A program made the translations under genes and the position numbers. A stretch of 64,000 bases of DNA, from assembly GCF_020781975.1 (NCBI RefSeq), contig NZ_JAJGNI010000003.1, positions 124,001 through 188,000 on the forward strand. The letters run 5' to 3'. The notes below the pieces were generated by a model, which made no database searches, was not told the origin of the DNA, and worked only from the letters and a program-made list of their open reading frames with translations. Shown one piece after another: positions 7,799 to 16,410 of this stretch (its first letter is position 1; every line of letters begins with the position of its first letter). This DNA is from Microbacterium schleiferi (GTDB lineage Bacteria; Actinomycetota; Actinomycetes; Actinomycetales; Microbacteriaceae).

Positions 7799-9310
7799 TC
7801 AGCCCGCGATCTTGGCGAGGTTGGCGAGGTTGAGTCGTTCGTTGACGTTGATGGAGGGCATCCCGGTGACGTTCGTTCCGACGGCGACGATGGATGCGCC
7901 GTTATAGAGCCAGTCTGCGGCTGCGTCTTCGGAAACGATCCGGGCAGCCTCGGCCAGGAGGGCTGCAGCTTCGGTCTCGTCAGTTGCGGCAAGCGACTCC
8001 TGGTAGAGCTCCTGCACCTCGGGGTTGTCGTAGGTGAAGTAGTAGTCGGGGTTCGCCCAGTTCTCGAAGTCGCGGGCTTCGGTGTGCAACACGAAGCTGA
8101 GGTCGTAGTCCTTGTTGATGTAGACGTCGTTGATCCAGGTCGGGAAGTCGACGCTGTTCACCGTGAGGGTGATACCTACCTCGTTGAGGTCGGAGACGAG
8201 TATCTGCGGGATCGTCGTCGGGTAGAAGGACGGGATCGTGAGCGTCAGATCGAGATCCTCGGCGCCTGCGTCTGCGAGTAGCTGCCGCGCGGCGTCGGGG
8301 TCGTACGGTGCGACGTCGGAGAGGTCCTCATAGCCGGGGTCAAGTTCCGGGATCGGGCCGTAGAGAGTCTGGCCCGCGCCGAATGCGTCGGTGAATGCAG
8401 AGTGGTCGATCGCCTGACGGATCGCCTGCCGCACGCGCTGATCTGCCAGCGGGCTGCCGGCGGACTGGTTCATCGCGAGCGTGCCTTTGTCGGTCGACTG
8501 CCCGAGCACGACCTCGAAACCGCCGTCTGCTTCGATCTGCTCGGTGAAGTTGGCGTCGAACCCCGTGACGACGTCGACCTCGCCGGCCAGTGCCGCGTTC
8601 AGGGCAGCCTGCGTTTCGGGGATGTAGTCGAACACCACTTCTGCCGTGGCTGCCGGTTCGCCCCAGTACGCGTCATTGCGGACGAACGTGATCGAGTCGC
8701 CCTGGCGCCACGAGTCGAGCAGGAACGGGCCGGTGCCGTTGGCGGCGGTGGCGTACTCGACGGTGTCGCCCTCCTTGAGGATCAGCCCGGCACGACCGGT
8801 CAGGTTCCACAGCAGGCTTGAGTCGGGTTCGGAGAGGGTGAGCGTGATGTCCTGCCCCTCGGCGGTGATCGACGCAATGTTTGCGAGGCGAGCCGAGTCA
8901 GCCCATTCCGGGGTGTCGCGGCGAGTGGTGAGCGACCACACGACATCCTGCGGAGTGAGTTCCTGCCCGTCGCCGAAGGTCACACCCTCGCGCAGAGAAA
9001 ACGTGTACGTCAGCCCATCCGGCGACACGTCGTACTCTTCGGCGAGAACAGGGACGATGTCTTGCTCCGGGGTGCGGCCGACGAGCCCCTGGTAGACGTT
9101 GTCGATGAGGATCTGGTCGAGCGCGGCGCCCGCGGTCTGCCGGATGTCGAGGTTCCCCGGTTCCAGAACGAGCCGGATCGCGACAGATGCGTCAGGGTCA
9201 GGAGCCCCCGTCGCCGTCGATGCGGGGTCACTGCTTCCGGTGCAGGCTGTCAGAACGAGGGCGCTCGCGGCGAGCAAGGCCGACGCGGCCAGAGCGGTGC
9301 GGCGGAACAT
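7799..9310 (-). CDS. ABC transporter substrate-binding lipoprotein (SBP_bac_5, peptide/nickel type)
   Basis: The extracytoplasmic receptor of the importer. It has 503 residues. The signal peptide MFRRTALAASALLAASALVL ends in lipobox LTAC with Cys23 as the lipidation site, followed by a Ser/Thr-rich linker. The mature part has family 5 features: DNVYQGLVGRTPEQDIVPVLAEEY, YTFSLREGVTFGDGQELTPQDVVWSL and RQAIRQAIDHSAF. The ligand could be a peptide, opine or metal chelate; the sequence alone does not decide. AAAGGA lies 5 nt before the ATG. It is the first gene of a five-gene minus-strand operon. Confidence 0.93.
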   Translation of the reverse strand: MFRRTALAASALLAASALVLTACTGSSDPASTATGAPDPDASVAIRLVLEPGNLDIRQTAGAALDQILIDNVYQGLVGRTPEQDIVPVLAEEYDVSPDGLTYTFSLREGVTFGDGQELTPQDVVWSLTTRRDTPEWADSARLANIASITAEGQDITLTLSEPDSSLLWNLTGRAGLILKEGDTVEYATAANGTGPFLLDSWRQGDSITFVRNDAYWGEPAATAEVVFDYIPETQAALNAALAGEVDVVTGFDANFTEQIEADGGFEVVLGQSTDKGTLAMNQSAGSPLADQRVRQAIRQAIDHSAFTDAFGAGQTLYGPIPELDPGYEDLSDVAPYDPDAARQLLADAGAEDLDLTLTIPSFYPTTIPQILVSDLNEVGITLTVNSVDFPTWINDVYINKDYDLSFVLHTEARDFENWANPDYYFTYDNPEVQELYQESLAATDETEAAALLAEAARIVSEDAAADWLYNGASIVAVGTNVTGMPSINVNERLNLANLAKIAG

Positions 9311-9434
9311 GGGAGTCCTTTCCGGGGGGCATCCGCTGCGAAGGTGGTGGGCACGCGGAGCACGAAGGGGATCTGCGGTAGATAACTCTAGGGTCCGGTT
9401 GCTGTGTTCCCCTCATCGAGAGGCGAACGTGACG

Positions 9435-10382
9435 TCATCGTTGCCCGGCGCCGCGCAGCTCCGTGATGGTTTGAGCGAGTGCAAGCGGAGCCTCTTCCTG
9501 CACGTTGTGACCCGTGGGGAGGGTGACGACGACGGCATCGGGCCGGCGCCTCGCGAACTCCGCCGCATCTTCGCTCGTCACGAAGCCTTGTTCGGCGCGG
9601 ATCAGCGACAGCGGCGCTGTCACGGCGGCGATATCGTTCCATCCCGTCGCCGACAGGATCTCGGAGAGCGCATCCTGCTGCGCGTCGACCTGGGCGGCAA
9701 GCTCGGGCGCTGCCGCGAGGGCCGACGCCAGGTGAGCGAAGTGGTGCTTCCATTCGACGCGTCCGTCTTCGCGTACTCGCGAGTTCAGGTACACCCCGCG
9801 TTCGGCCTTCTCGCGGGTACCCCCACCGAGGCCGAAGGCCAGTGCGCGATCAACCAACTCGTCGCGGCTGGCCCAGTCGGTCGGTCCCGCGAAGAACGCC
9901 CGGATCTGCGCAGCCTCTGCGTTGGGATCGATGCCCGGGGTGATGTCGATCATGATCAGTTGCGTCACGAGCTCGGGAACGGATGCCGCCAGCGCAGCAC
10001 CGGTCAGACCTCCCAGCGAGTGTCCGACGACGAGCTGTGGCGCCGACGTCCACGCCCGGATGCCCGTTGCCACATCCGGAGCGAGGTTCGCCGCGGCATA
10101 GGCGGCGTCAGGCCGCCAGGACGAATCGCCGTGGCCGGGGAGGTCGATCGCGAGGGCGGGCAGACCCAGCGCCAGGATCGTCGAGTCCCAGGTGTGGGCG
10201 TTGAGGCCCGCGCCGTGGACAAAGGTGACCACTGGCGGTGTGTCACCGAAGCGGAGGGCGCTCAGGGTGCGTCCGTCGTCGAGAGCGAGGGAAATGCGCT
10301 CGACCGGTGGGAGATCGCCTGCCACTCCGACGCTGCGAGCGTCAGTGGCCAGAAACCGGAACTCATCGTCGGGCGTGGTCAT
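9435..10382 (-). CDS. Alpha/beta-fold hydrolase
   Basis: A 315-residue hydrolase. The oxyanion strand VVTFVHGAGLNAHTWD is near 51-66, LPGHGDS near 81-87, the nucleophile elbow VGHSLGG has Ser122, and the catalytic His is in LPTGHNVQEE near 292. A cap domain lies between (ADNAEAAQIRAFFAGPTDWASRDE-like region). The start is the ATG reading MTTPDDEF; the frame runs open upstream through the divergent phosphatase gene without homologous content. Substrate unknown. It is not obviously in an operon. Confidence 0.85.
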   Translation of the reverse strand: MTTPDDEFRFLATDARSVGVAGDLPPVERISLALDDGRTLSALRFGDTPPVVTFVHGAGLNAHTWDSTILALGLPALAIDLPGHGDSSWRPDAAYAAANLAPDVATGIRAWTSAPQLVVGHSLGGLTGAALAASVPELVTQLIMIDITPGIDPNAEAAQIRAFFAGPTDWASRDELVDRALAFGLGGGTREKAERGVYLNSRVREDGRVEWKHHFAHLASALAAAPELAAQVDAQQDALSEILSATGWNDIAAVTAPLSLIRAEQGFVTSEDAAEFARRRPDAVVVTLPTGHNVQEEAPLALAQTITELRGAGQR

Positions 10383-10494
10383 CGCTGTCCGTCCTCGGCT
10401 GCTTGGGCGTGGCTTGGGCAATGACACTATTGTGGCCCCGCTCTGGCGGCGGCGACGACCGGGTGCGCGCAGCCGCAGGTCACTCTGCCCGGGA

Positions 10495-10500
10495 TAGGGT
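10495..10500 (+). promoter_or_regulatory. -10-like hexamer TAGGGT before the phosphatase gene
   Basis: TAGGGT ends 8 nt before the GTG start at 10509, so the transcript would be essentially leaderless. No separate ribosome-binding site is evident. Confidence 0.3.
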
Positions 10501-10508
10501 CGAGGAAC

Positions 10509-11222
10509 GTGAGCACACTCGACATCTCCGGCGCAATCAACTTCCGGGACACCGGTGGTCTGCCGGCCGGCGTCTCGCGGACGCGGGCGGGTGTGCTGTA
10601 CCGGTCGGGGAACCTCGCGCGGCTCGATGAGGACGGCATCCGTGCTTTCTCGGGTCTCGGCATCCGTCGCGTCATCGACCTTCGCGACGACGCCGAAGTC
10701 GCCGGCGCGCCCAGCCGATTCGATGACCGCGAACTCGTGGTCCAGCGGGTTCCGCTGTTTCTGGGTTCGGTGGCCTCGTTCTTCGTCGAGGACGTTCCGC
10801 TCACGGAGATGTATCGCCGCCTCGTGGAGGACTCCGCGGCCCGTGTGGTCGAGGTCGTTCGTGGCGTTCTCGCCGATCAGCCGGTCCTGGTGCACTGCAC
10901 GGTCGGCAAAGACCGCACGGGAGTCACCGTGGCCATCACGTTGGCAGCCGCCGGGGTCGACCGGGACGCCGTAGTCGCCGACTATGCGCGGACGGAGGCG
11001 CTCTTGCCGCCCTCGCGCAACCGCGACGTGGTCGCACGCATCCGGCAGTTCCACCCGGAGTCAGTCAACCTCGAGGAACTGGCGACGAAGTCGCCGGCGG
11101 CGGCGATGTCGAGGCTCCTCGCGAGCTTGGACGCCGCGTACGGATCGCCGCGAGACTACCTGCGCGCCCACGGCATGAGCGATGACGAACTCGTCGCGCT
11201 GGACGAGGTGCTCATCGACTGA
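10509..11222 (+). CDS. Tyrosine-protein phosphatase family protein (lipid/protein phosphatase of the Y_phosphatase3 type)
   Basis: A 237-residue protein with the Cys-based phosphatase loop HCTVGKDRTG (Cys130, Arg136), matching the HCxxGKDRTG signature of the MptpB/Y_phosphatase3 family. The N-terminal NFRDTGGLP and LYRSGNLARL motifs are also typical. The family hydrolyses phosphotyrosine or phosphoinositide-like substrates; no cognate kinase is visible nearby. The GTG start has a TAGGGT element directly upstream. The last 11 nt overlap the convergent HExxH-protein gene. Confidence 0.9.
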   Translation: MSTLDISGAINFRDTGGLPAGVSRTRAGVLYRSGNLARLDEDGIRAFSGLGIRRVIDLRDDAEVAGAPSRFDDRELVVQRVPLFLGSVASFFVEDVPLTEMYRRLVEDSAARVVEVVRGVLADQPVLVHCTVGKDRTGVTVAITLAAAGVDRDAVVADYARTEALLPPSRNRDVVARIRQFHPESVNLEELATKSPAAAMSRLLASLDAAYGSPRDYLRAHGMSDDELVALDEVLID

Positions 11223-11694
11223 CGGCTCTCTTCGGCCGCTGCCGCGGGATGTAGTTGCCGTCCGCGAGGCCCGCCTCGATCTCGAACCGGTTGCGCAGCG
11301 GGTTACGGCCGGCGAGCTGGTAGAGCAGCGGCATGAGCATCCCATACCGCCGCCATTGCCTGGCGTGGACGAGCTCATGCCGCAGCACGCGCGGGCCGTC
11401 GTTGTCGGCAGTGAGGTAGCAGGCGCCGACGCAAACGCCGCCACGCGGGAACGTCCACGAGGGCATGCCGGAAAAGACATACAGCACCGTGTCGTCGGCG
11501 CCTCGATGCTGCCGCACCCTGCCGGTGCTCCACAGGAACCCCCAGACGAAGCCGATGGCGGTTCCGACGACGGCGCCGGCGCGCGAAACCGAGGAGTCCA
11601 GCAGCGGAAGCCAGCGATCCAGCATCCGACCTCGCGCGACGGCTCGCTCCGCGCTAGCCTCCCACCCCGGTGGCGGGGTTGGAATCGGGGTCAC
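11212..11694 (-). CDS. Small protein with HELVH zinc-protease-like motif, function unknown
   Basis: A 160-residue protein. It has one moderately hydrophobic helix at about 38-56 (SRAGAVVGTAIGFVWGFLW). The sequence RVLRHELVHARQWRRYG places His106, Glu107 and His110 in an HExxH pattern, as in the zinc-dependent gluzincin/DUF4157-like proteins. Conserved-looking cysteines are in GGVCVGACYL. A third zinc ligand is not identifiable. Similar proteins are sometimes annotated by transfer as Fe-S oxidoreductases, which this sequence does not support. The ATG overlaps the stop of the arginase-family gene (ATGA), so the two are translationally coupled. Confidence 0.6.
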   Translation of the reverse strand: MTPIPTPPPGWEASAERAVARGRMLDRWLPLLDSSVSRAGAVVGTAIGFVWGFLWSTGRVRQHRGADDTVLYVFSGMPSWTFPRGGVCVGACYLTADNDGPRVLRHELVHARQWRRYGMLMPLLYQLAGRNPLRNRFEIEAGLADGNYIPRQRPKRAVSR

Positions 11695-12506
11695 GCCACG
11701 GCCCCGACCAGGCGCAGGATCGTCGGCATGTCCTCGATCGCGGCATCCGCAGACGCGGGAGAGAACTCTGCGATCGTCGCCCCCGCGAGGGGGAAGCGGT
11801 CACGCAGGGCTCGGACGGCGGCGATGACCTCGCTGGCAGTCGGCCCGAACGGAACGGGCAAGGACACCCCTGTCATGACGGAGGGATCGAGGACGTCGAG
11901 GTCGATGTGAACGTAGACCCGTGACGCGCCGGTGTCGGCCACAGCGGCGACCAGCGCCTCGGGATCCACCAGGTCCCCGGGCAGCACCCGGCGAATGCTG
12001 TGTTCATCGATGTACTGCTGCTCGGCGTCGTCCAGTTCCCGAGTGCCGGCCAACACGAGCCGATCGGGCGTCAGGATGCCGCGGGCAAGTCGGAGCCGAT
12101 CCGCTCCGTCTCCGAGAGCTGCGCGCAGCACCATGCCGCAAAACGCTCCGCTGGGTGAGGACTCCGGGGTGTTCAGATCGGCGTGCGCATCGAGCCAGAC
12201 GACCGCAACATCCTCGGCGGCGACGGCCTCCAGTGCACCGAGGGACACCCCGCAGTCCCCGCCGATCACCACCACCGGTTCCGATCTAGCGGCTACGGCA
12301 TCCCGAACCAGGTCGCGGATGCGTCCGAGTGAGCTGGCGCGACGGATGCCCGTGTCCAGACTTTCACCGGCTTCGACCGGCACCTCCAAGCGGGTGCAGG
12401 CCGAAGCCGGGAGGTCGCCCGCGATGGCTTCGGCGCCGTCGATCAGCTGCATCGCGCGAGCCGACCCGGAGCCCTGCCACTGCGGGGCGATGACGAAGTG
12501 AGCCAT
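11691..12506 (-). CDS. Arginase/agmatinase/formiminoglutamase-family protein with a Cys at a metal-ligand position
   Basis: A 271-residue ureohydrolase fold. The first metal motif reads GGDCGVS (Cys85) where arginases have GGDHS. The other motifs are intact: DAHADLNTPE (106-115), the DxD in HIDLDVLDP (202, 204) and a late Glu in EFSPAS. The His of motif 1 is a Mn ligand in arginases, so this copy may have altered metal chemistry or a different substrate. Arginase activity cannot be assumed. It is 12 nt after the PspA gene and overlaps the HELVH gene, so it sits inside a stress-like operon with no arginine-catabolism gene nearby. Confidence 0.8.
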   Translation of the reverse strand: MAHFVIAPQWQGSGSARAMQLIDGAEAIAGDLPASACTRLEVPVEAGESLDTGIRRASSLGRIRDLVRDAVAARSEPVVVIGGDCGVSLGALEAVAAEDVAVVWLDAHADLNTPESSPSGAFCGMVLRAALGDGADRLRLARGILTPDRLVLAGTRELDDAEQQYIDEHSIRRVLPGDLVDPEALVAAVADTGASRVYVHIDLDVLDPSVMTGVSLPVPFGPTASEVIAAVRALRDRFPLAGATIAEFSPASADAAIEDMPTILRLVGAVA

Positions 12507-12518
12507 CGGCGAGTTCGA

Positions 12519-13256
12519 TCAGCCTTCGATGGCGGGCTTCGCGGCGCCGCCGGACTTCAGGGCGGCCAGACGAGCTTCGACCTCCGTGAGTTCGCCAAGG
12601 TCCTCGAGGCTCTCGAACTGGGCGTCCAGGCTCGAGGCGGCAAGTTCGGTCTTGCCCTGCGCGATAGCTTCCTGGCGGCGTACCTTCTCTTCGAAGCGGC
12701 CGAGCTCGCTCGTCGGGTCGAGGACGTCGATCGACTTGACGGCATCGACCACCTTCGTCTGAGCCTCGGCGGTCTTCTGACGCGCGACCAGCTCGGCGGA
12801 CTTGGCCTTGAGCTGCTCGAGCTTCTGCTTCATGCCGTTAAGGCCGTCCTTGAGCTTGTTCACGACCTCGGTCTGCGACGCGATCTGCGGTGCTGCTGCC
12901 TTCGCCGAGTTCTCGGCTGCGATCTGGCGCTGGAGGGCAACCTTGGCGAGATTGTCGAACTTGTCAGCATCCACGGAATCGCCCGCCGCGCGGAACTCAT
13001 CGGCCTTGCGGCTCGCGGCAAGCGCCTTGTTGCCCCAGTCAGACGCTGACTGCAGGTCTTCCTGGTGGTCGCGCTCGAGCAGGCGCAGGTTGCCGATCGT
13101 CTCAGCGATTGCAGCCTCGGCGTCCGCAATGTTGTTGGTGTAGTCGCGCACCAGCTGATCGAGCATCTTCTGCGGGTCCTCGGCCTGGTCGAGCATCGCG
13201 TTGATGTTCGCCTTCACGAGGGTGGAGATGCGTCCGAAGATGGACTGCTTTGCCAT
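12519..13256 (-). CDS. pspA: PspA/IM30-family membrane-stress protein
   Basis: A 245-residue, almost entirely helical coiled-coil protein. It starts SIFGRISTLVKANINAMLDQAEDPQKMLDQLVRDY, the recognisable amphipathic helix and first coil of PspA/IM30, and ends in a short Gly/Ala tail. The family forms ESCRT-III-like rings or rods on damaged cytoplasmic membranes. AAAGGA stands upstream of the ATG. It lies 42 nt after the TPM-domain gene and is followed by the arginase-family gene. PspA next to a TPM-domain protein is a known actinobacterial arrangement. Confidence 0.92.
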   Translation of the reverse strand: MAKQSIFGRISTLVKANINAMLDQAEDPQKMLDQLVRDYTNNIADAEAAIAETIGNLRLLERDHQEDLQSASDWGNKALAASRKADEFRAAGDSVDADKFDNLAKVALQRQIAAENSAKAAAPQIASQTEVVNKLKDGLNGMKQKLEQLKAKSAELVARQKTAEAQTKVVDAVKSIDVLDPTSELGRFEEKVRRQEAIAQGKTELAASSLDAQFESLEDLGELTEVEARLAALKSGGAAKPAIEG

Positions 13257-13298
13257 CGGTGTGTCCTTTCGTCTGGATGTGAGTGGTGATGATCGTGC

Positions 13299-15323
13299 CT
13301 AGAAGCGGCCTCCGCCGCGGCGGCCCCGGGATCCCCCGCCGCCGAACCCACCGCCGCGGGATCCGCCGCCGAATCCGCCGCGGCCGGAACCCCCGCCGAA
13401 TCCGCCGCGGCCGGAACGCCCGCCGAATCCGCCGCCCATGGCGCCGCCGAATCCACCGCGCCGCGAACCGCCGCCGCCGGAGAGGATCGAATTGAGCACG
13501 ATGCCGCCGAGGACCGCGCCCATCATGCCGTTCGATCCACCGCTGCGGGAGCCGCCGTACCCGCCGACGTCGAAGGCCCCCACATCGCGCTGCGCGGCCT
13601 GGATCGCCTGCGCCGCGAGCTGCTCGGCGCGCTGCGCGTGCGGGATGGCCTGCGCCGGATCGGAAACCTGGACCTGCTGCGCGGTGGCCAGGCTCGCGCG
13701 CGCCTCGGCCAGCCTCGTCCGGGCCTGTGCGCCGACCGCGCCGCGCCGGGCAGCGATGAAGTCGTCTGCAGCGGAGATCTGAGCACCTGCCTGCGCCGTG
13801 ATCTGCGCGAGCGCTTGCTGGGCTCGCAGCGCCTGGGCCTGAGCATCCCGCGCTGCTTGCAGCACCTCGTCAATCTGCCGGTCCGCCTCCTGGAGTGCGT
13901 GCAACGCCGCGAGCGGGCGCTGCTGGGAGGCATCCAAGAGAGCGCGGGCCGACGCGACCTGTTGCGTCGTGCTGGCAGCCACGCTGGCCAGACGCCCATC
14001 GGGATCGGGAAGTGCGCGCGCGGTAGCGATGTCGGCCTCGAGCCCGGCGATGACGCTCTGCGCGGTCGTTGCAGCCTGCCGAAGGTCCCGTGCCAGCGTG
14101 TCGATCGCGTGCTCCAGCTGCAGTGCTTGGGCTATAGCATCCTCGGCGCCGCGAATCGCGACCGCTGCCTCTGCTGTCTTGCCGGCAGCGAGGTCCTGCC
14201 GGGCTTTGGAGAGCGCAGTGTCAGCGAAGGCGATGCGCTCGCGGACCTGCTCGGGGTTGTCAGCAACGGTCGCAATGGCGTCCGGGTGAAACGATGCCTC
14301 GAGGTCAGAGAGCGCGCGTTCAGCGCCGGCTATGCCGGCTGAGGCTTCTTCGCGGTCCTGGGCAACGCGCTCGAGCGCTTGCGGAGCGGTGCGCTCCAGC
14401 TCGCGCAGTGCTTCGAATTCCGCGGCCTTCTCATCGAGCGCTGCGTTCGCCTTCTTGCACAGGTCGAGAATCGTGAGGTTCCACTCGCGGATCTGAGCCT
14501 CAGTGTCGGGTTCGGCATCGTCGAGGCGCTGCTGCAGTGAGAACGCCTCCGTGAGGCTTGTTCGTGCAGCAGCGAGGGTCTTCTCGAACTCGGCAGCTGC
14601 AGCGTCGCCGAACTGCGCGCGAGCGAACCCGAGTTCCTGGGTGCTGGTTGTGATGGCGTCGTCGGTTGCGACGAGTGCTGATGCGGCGCGCCGTGCGAGC
14701 TCATCGAGACTCACCGCCTGCGGACCAGCTTTTCGCTTTCGCCGCGAACGGATGACGATCCACAAGACCAGGCCAGCAAGGGCGGCAACCACGACCACGA
14801 GCAACACGACCGCGAAGAAACCGCCGCCCCCGGATCCGCCGGTGAGCGCTGTCTCAAAGCTATCGGCTGCCGTTGTGATCGCCCCGAGGTAGTCACCGGA
14901 GCTGAGGAAGGGCTTGAGATCCGCCTCGATTGCCAGCAGTTGGTCTTCGCTCAGAGGACCCGACGAGTCAGCTGAGATGGTGAACTGCCGGGAGTCGGTG
15001 GCAACCGCGAGAAGGTACTGGCTTTGCCCGAGCCCGTTGTCATACGCAACGGCATCAGCCCACTCGTTCCTGTCGGACGGATTGGTGAAGTCGTCGACGA
15101 ATACGGCATAGAGATCAACCCCGGTCGACGCGTAAAGATCTGCCAGCCGGGCGTTGGCCGCTGCCTCATCTGACGTGCTGAGCGCATCGACCTCGTCGAG
15201 CACGTACGCAGAGTCGAGCGTGACCGGGTCGGTCGCGAACGCGGGTGCCGCGGCGCTGAGCGGCGCCGCGAGCGCGATAGTGAGCGCGCTCGCGACCGCC
15301 CCGAACGACCACCGAGTCGGCAT
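13299..15323 (-). CDS. TPM-domain membrane protein with long coiled region and Gly/Arg/Phe-rich tail
   Basis: A 674-residue envelope protein. A Sec signal peptide (cleavage likely after AAAPAFA, about residue 30) precedes an extracytoplasmic TPM domain (about 35-160, with VFVDDFTNPSDRNEWAD and GLGQSQYLLAVA), then a Gly linker and one transmembrane helix (about 170-192) with basic stop-transfer RSRRKRK. The cytoplasmic part is a long Ala/Gln/Glu-rich helical region. The last roughly 70 residues are repeats of GGFGG, GRGG and SRGG. The topology puts the low-complexity tail and coiled coils on the same side as PspA, encoded next. TPM domains bind metal and some have phosphatase activity. Confidence 0.88.
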   Translation of the reverse strand: MPTRWSFGAVASALTIALAAPLSAAAPAFATDPVTLDSAYVLDEVDALSTSDEAAANARLADLYASTGVDLYAVFVDDFTNPSDRNEWADAVAYDNGLGQSQYLLAVATDSRQFTISADSSGPLSEDQLLAIEADLKPFLSSGDYLGAITTAADSFETALTGGSGGGGFFAVVLLVVVVAALAGLVLWIVIRSRRKRKAGPQAVSLDELARRAASALVATDDAITTSTQELGFARAQFGDAAAAEFEKTLAAARTSLTEAFSLQQRLDDAEPDTEAQIREWNLTILDLCKKANAALDEKAAEFEALRELERTAPQALERVAQDREEASAGIAGAERALSDLEASFHPDAIATVADNPEQVRERIAFADTALSKARQDLAAGKTAEAAVAIRGAEDAIAQALQLEHAIDTLARDLRQAATTAQSVIAGLEADIATARALPDPDGRLASVAASTTQQVASARALLDASQQRPLAALHALQEADRQIDEVLQAARDAQAQALRAQQALAQITAQAGAQISAADDFIAARRGAVGAQARTRLAEARASLATAQQVQVSDPAQAIPHAQRAEQLAAQAIQAAQRDVGAFDVGGYGGSRSGGSNGMMGAVLGGIVLNSILSGGGGSRRGGFGGAMGGGFGGRSGRGGFGGGSGRGGFGGGSRGGGFGGGGSRGRRGGGRF

Positions 15324-15459
15324 CGATTTCCCTCCTGGCGCGCCACAGCCTGCGCCCTTCGATCCTATTGATCCCGTGCGCCCGTGCGGAAGCGCTCCGC
15401 GGGGCGCACCGGATCCTCACAGCGTGCGTCGTAGGGTGAGTGCCCGGAAGGCAGGTGCG

Positions 15460-16302
15460 GTGGTGGATGATCGCTATGGAACTGACGTGCTCGCAAACGG
15501 CTGGCGCGGCCACGGGCGCTCCGAGAGTGCGAGCGTGCCGGCAGAGCGGGGTCTTGTCATCGAGGTGCAGGCAGACGGATTCTGTGGCGCGGTGACCCGG
15601 GCGGATGCCGCGACCGTGGAGCTCGAGGACCGCTTCGGGATGCGACGCAGATTTCCGCTGGGACCCGGATTCCTCCTGGACGGCTCGCACGTCGTGCTCG
15701 TCGCTCACCGGCCCGCTGCATCGCGGCAACCCCAGCGCACGGCATCCGGTTCGTTCGCGGCTCCCCAACAGCGGGCGCGCGTCGCCCGGGCAAGCCGCAT
15801 CCTCGTCGAGGGTCGCCATGACGCGGAGCTGGTGGAAAAGGTCTGGGGAGATGACCTGCGTGCCGAGGGTGTTGTGGTCGAGTACCTCGAAGGAATCGAC
15901 CGCCTCGCCGCCATGCTCGATGAGGAGCCCCCATCGGCGAGCCGCCGGTACGGCATCCTTGTCGATCACCTCGTTCCGGGCTCGAAAGAGGCGCGCATTG
16001 CCGCAGAGATCACCCGCGGACGGCATGGCAAGAGCGTTCTCATCGTCGGCCATCCCGAGATCGACGTCTGGCAATGCGTCAGGCCCGGGTCGCTCGGGCT
16101 TCGCGCGTGGCCGACCGTCCCACGCGGCGTCGACATCAAGGTCGGGACGTGCCGCGCCCTCGGTTGGCCGAGCGATACCCCCGCGGACCTGGCGCGTGCC
16201 TGGCGTCGGATCCTCGGTGCGGTCGACAGCTACCGGGACCTCGAACCCAGCTTGCTCGGCCGCGTGGAAGAGCTGATCGATTACGTCACAGAACCGCAGT
16301 AG
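15460..16302 (+). CDS. DUF3097 family protein
   Basis: An approximately 280-residue actinobacterial protein of unknown role. The N-terminal third (VDDRYGTDVLANGWRGHGRS; LEDRFGMRRRFPLGPGFLLDG) and the core ILVEGRHDAELVEKVWGDDLR, ILVDHLVPGSKE and VLIVGHPEIDVWQCVRP identify DUF3097. The VEGxxD and DxD-like spacing recalls a TOPRIM fold, suggesting but not proving nucleic-acid or nucleotide chemistry. Three GTG codons (15436, 15460, 15463) are possible starts; I prefer 15460 because GGAAGG lies about 8 nt upstream. It is divergent from the TPM gene. Confidence 0.8.
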   Translation: MVDDRYGTDVLANGWRGHGRSESASVPAERGLVIEVQADGFCGAVTRADAATVELEDRFGMRRRFPLGPGFLLDGSHVVLVAHRPAASRQPQRTASGSFAAPQQRARVARASRILVEGRHDAELVEKVWGDDLRAEGVVVEYLEGIDRLAAMLDEEPPSASRRYGILVDHLVPGSKEARIAAEITRGRHGKSVLIVGHPEIDVWQCVRPGSLGLRAWPTVPRGVDIKVGTCRALGWPSDTPADLARAWRRILGAVDSYRDLEPSLLGRVEELIDYVTEPQ

Positions 16303-16357
16303 GGCACGCCGCACGACAGGTGAATGGAGCGGCACGAGGTTCCCAGCTCGGTGCTGG

Positions 16358-16363
16358 CATACT
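16358..16363 (+). promoter_or_regulatory. -10-like CATACT before the PIG-V-like gene
   Basis: CATACT stands in the A/T-richest part of the 108-nt gap between DUF3097 and the next gene, about 47 nt before the GTG start at 16411. A purine-rich AAGAAGAAGG follows. Visual prediction only. Confidence 0.3.
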
Positions 16364-16410
16364 AAGAAGAAGGGGTTCTCGCCTCCTTTTGTGTGCGCGA
16401 AAGGTCACCA

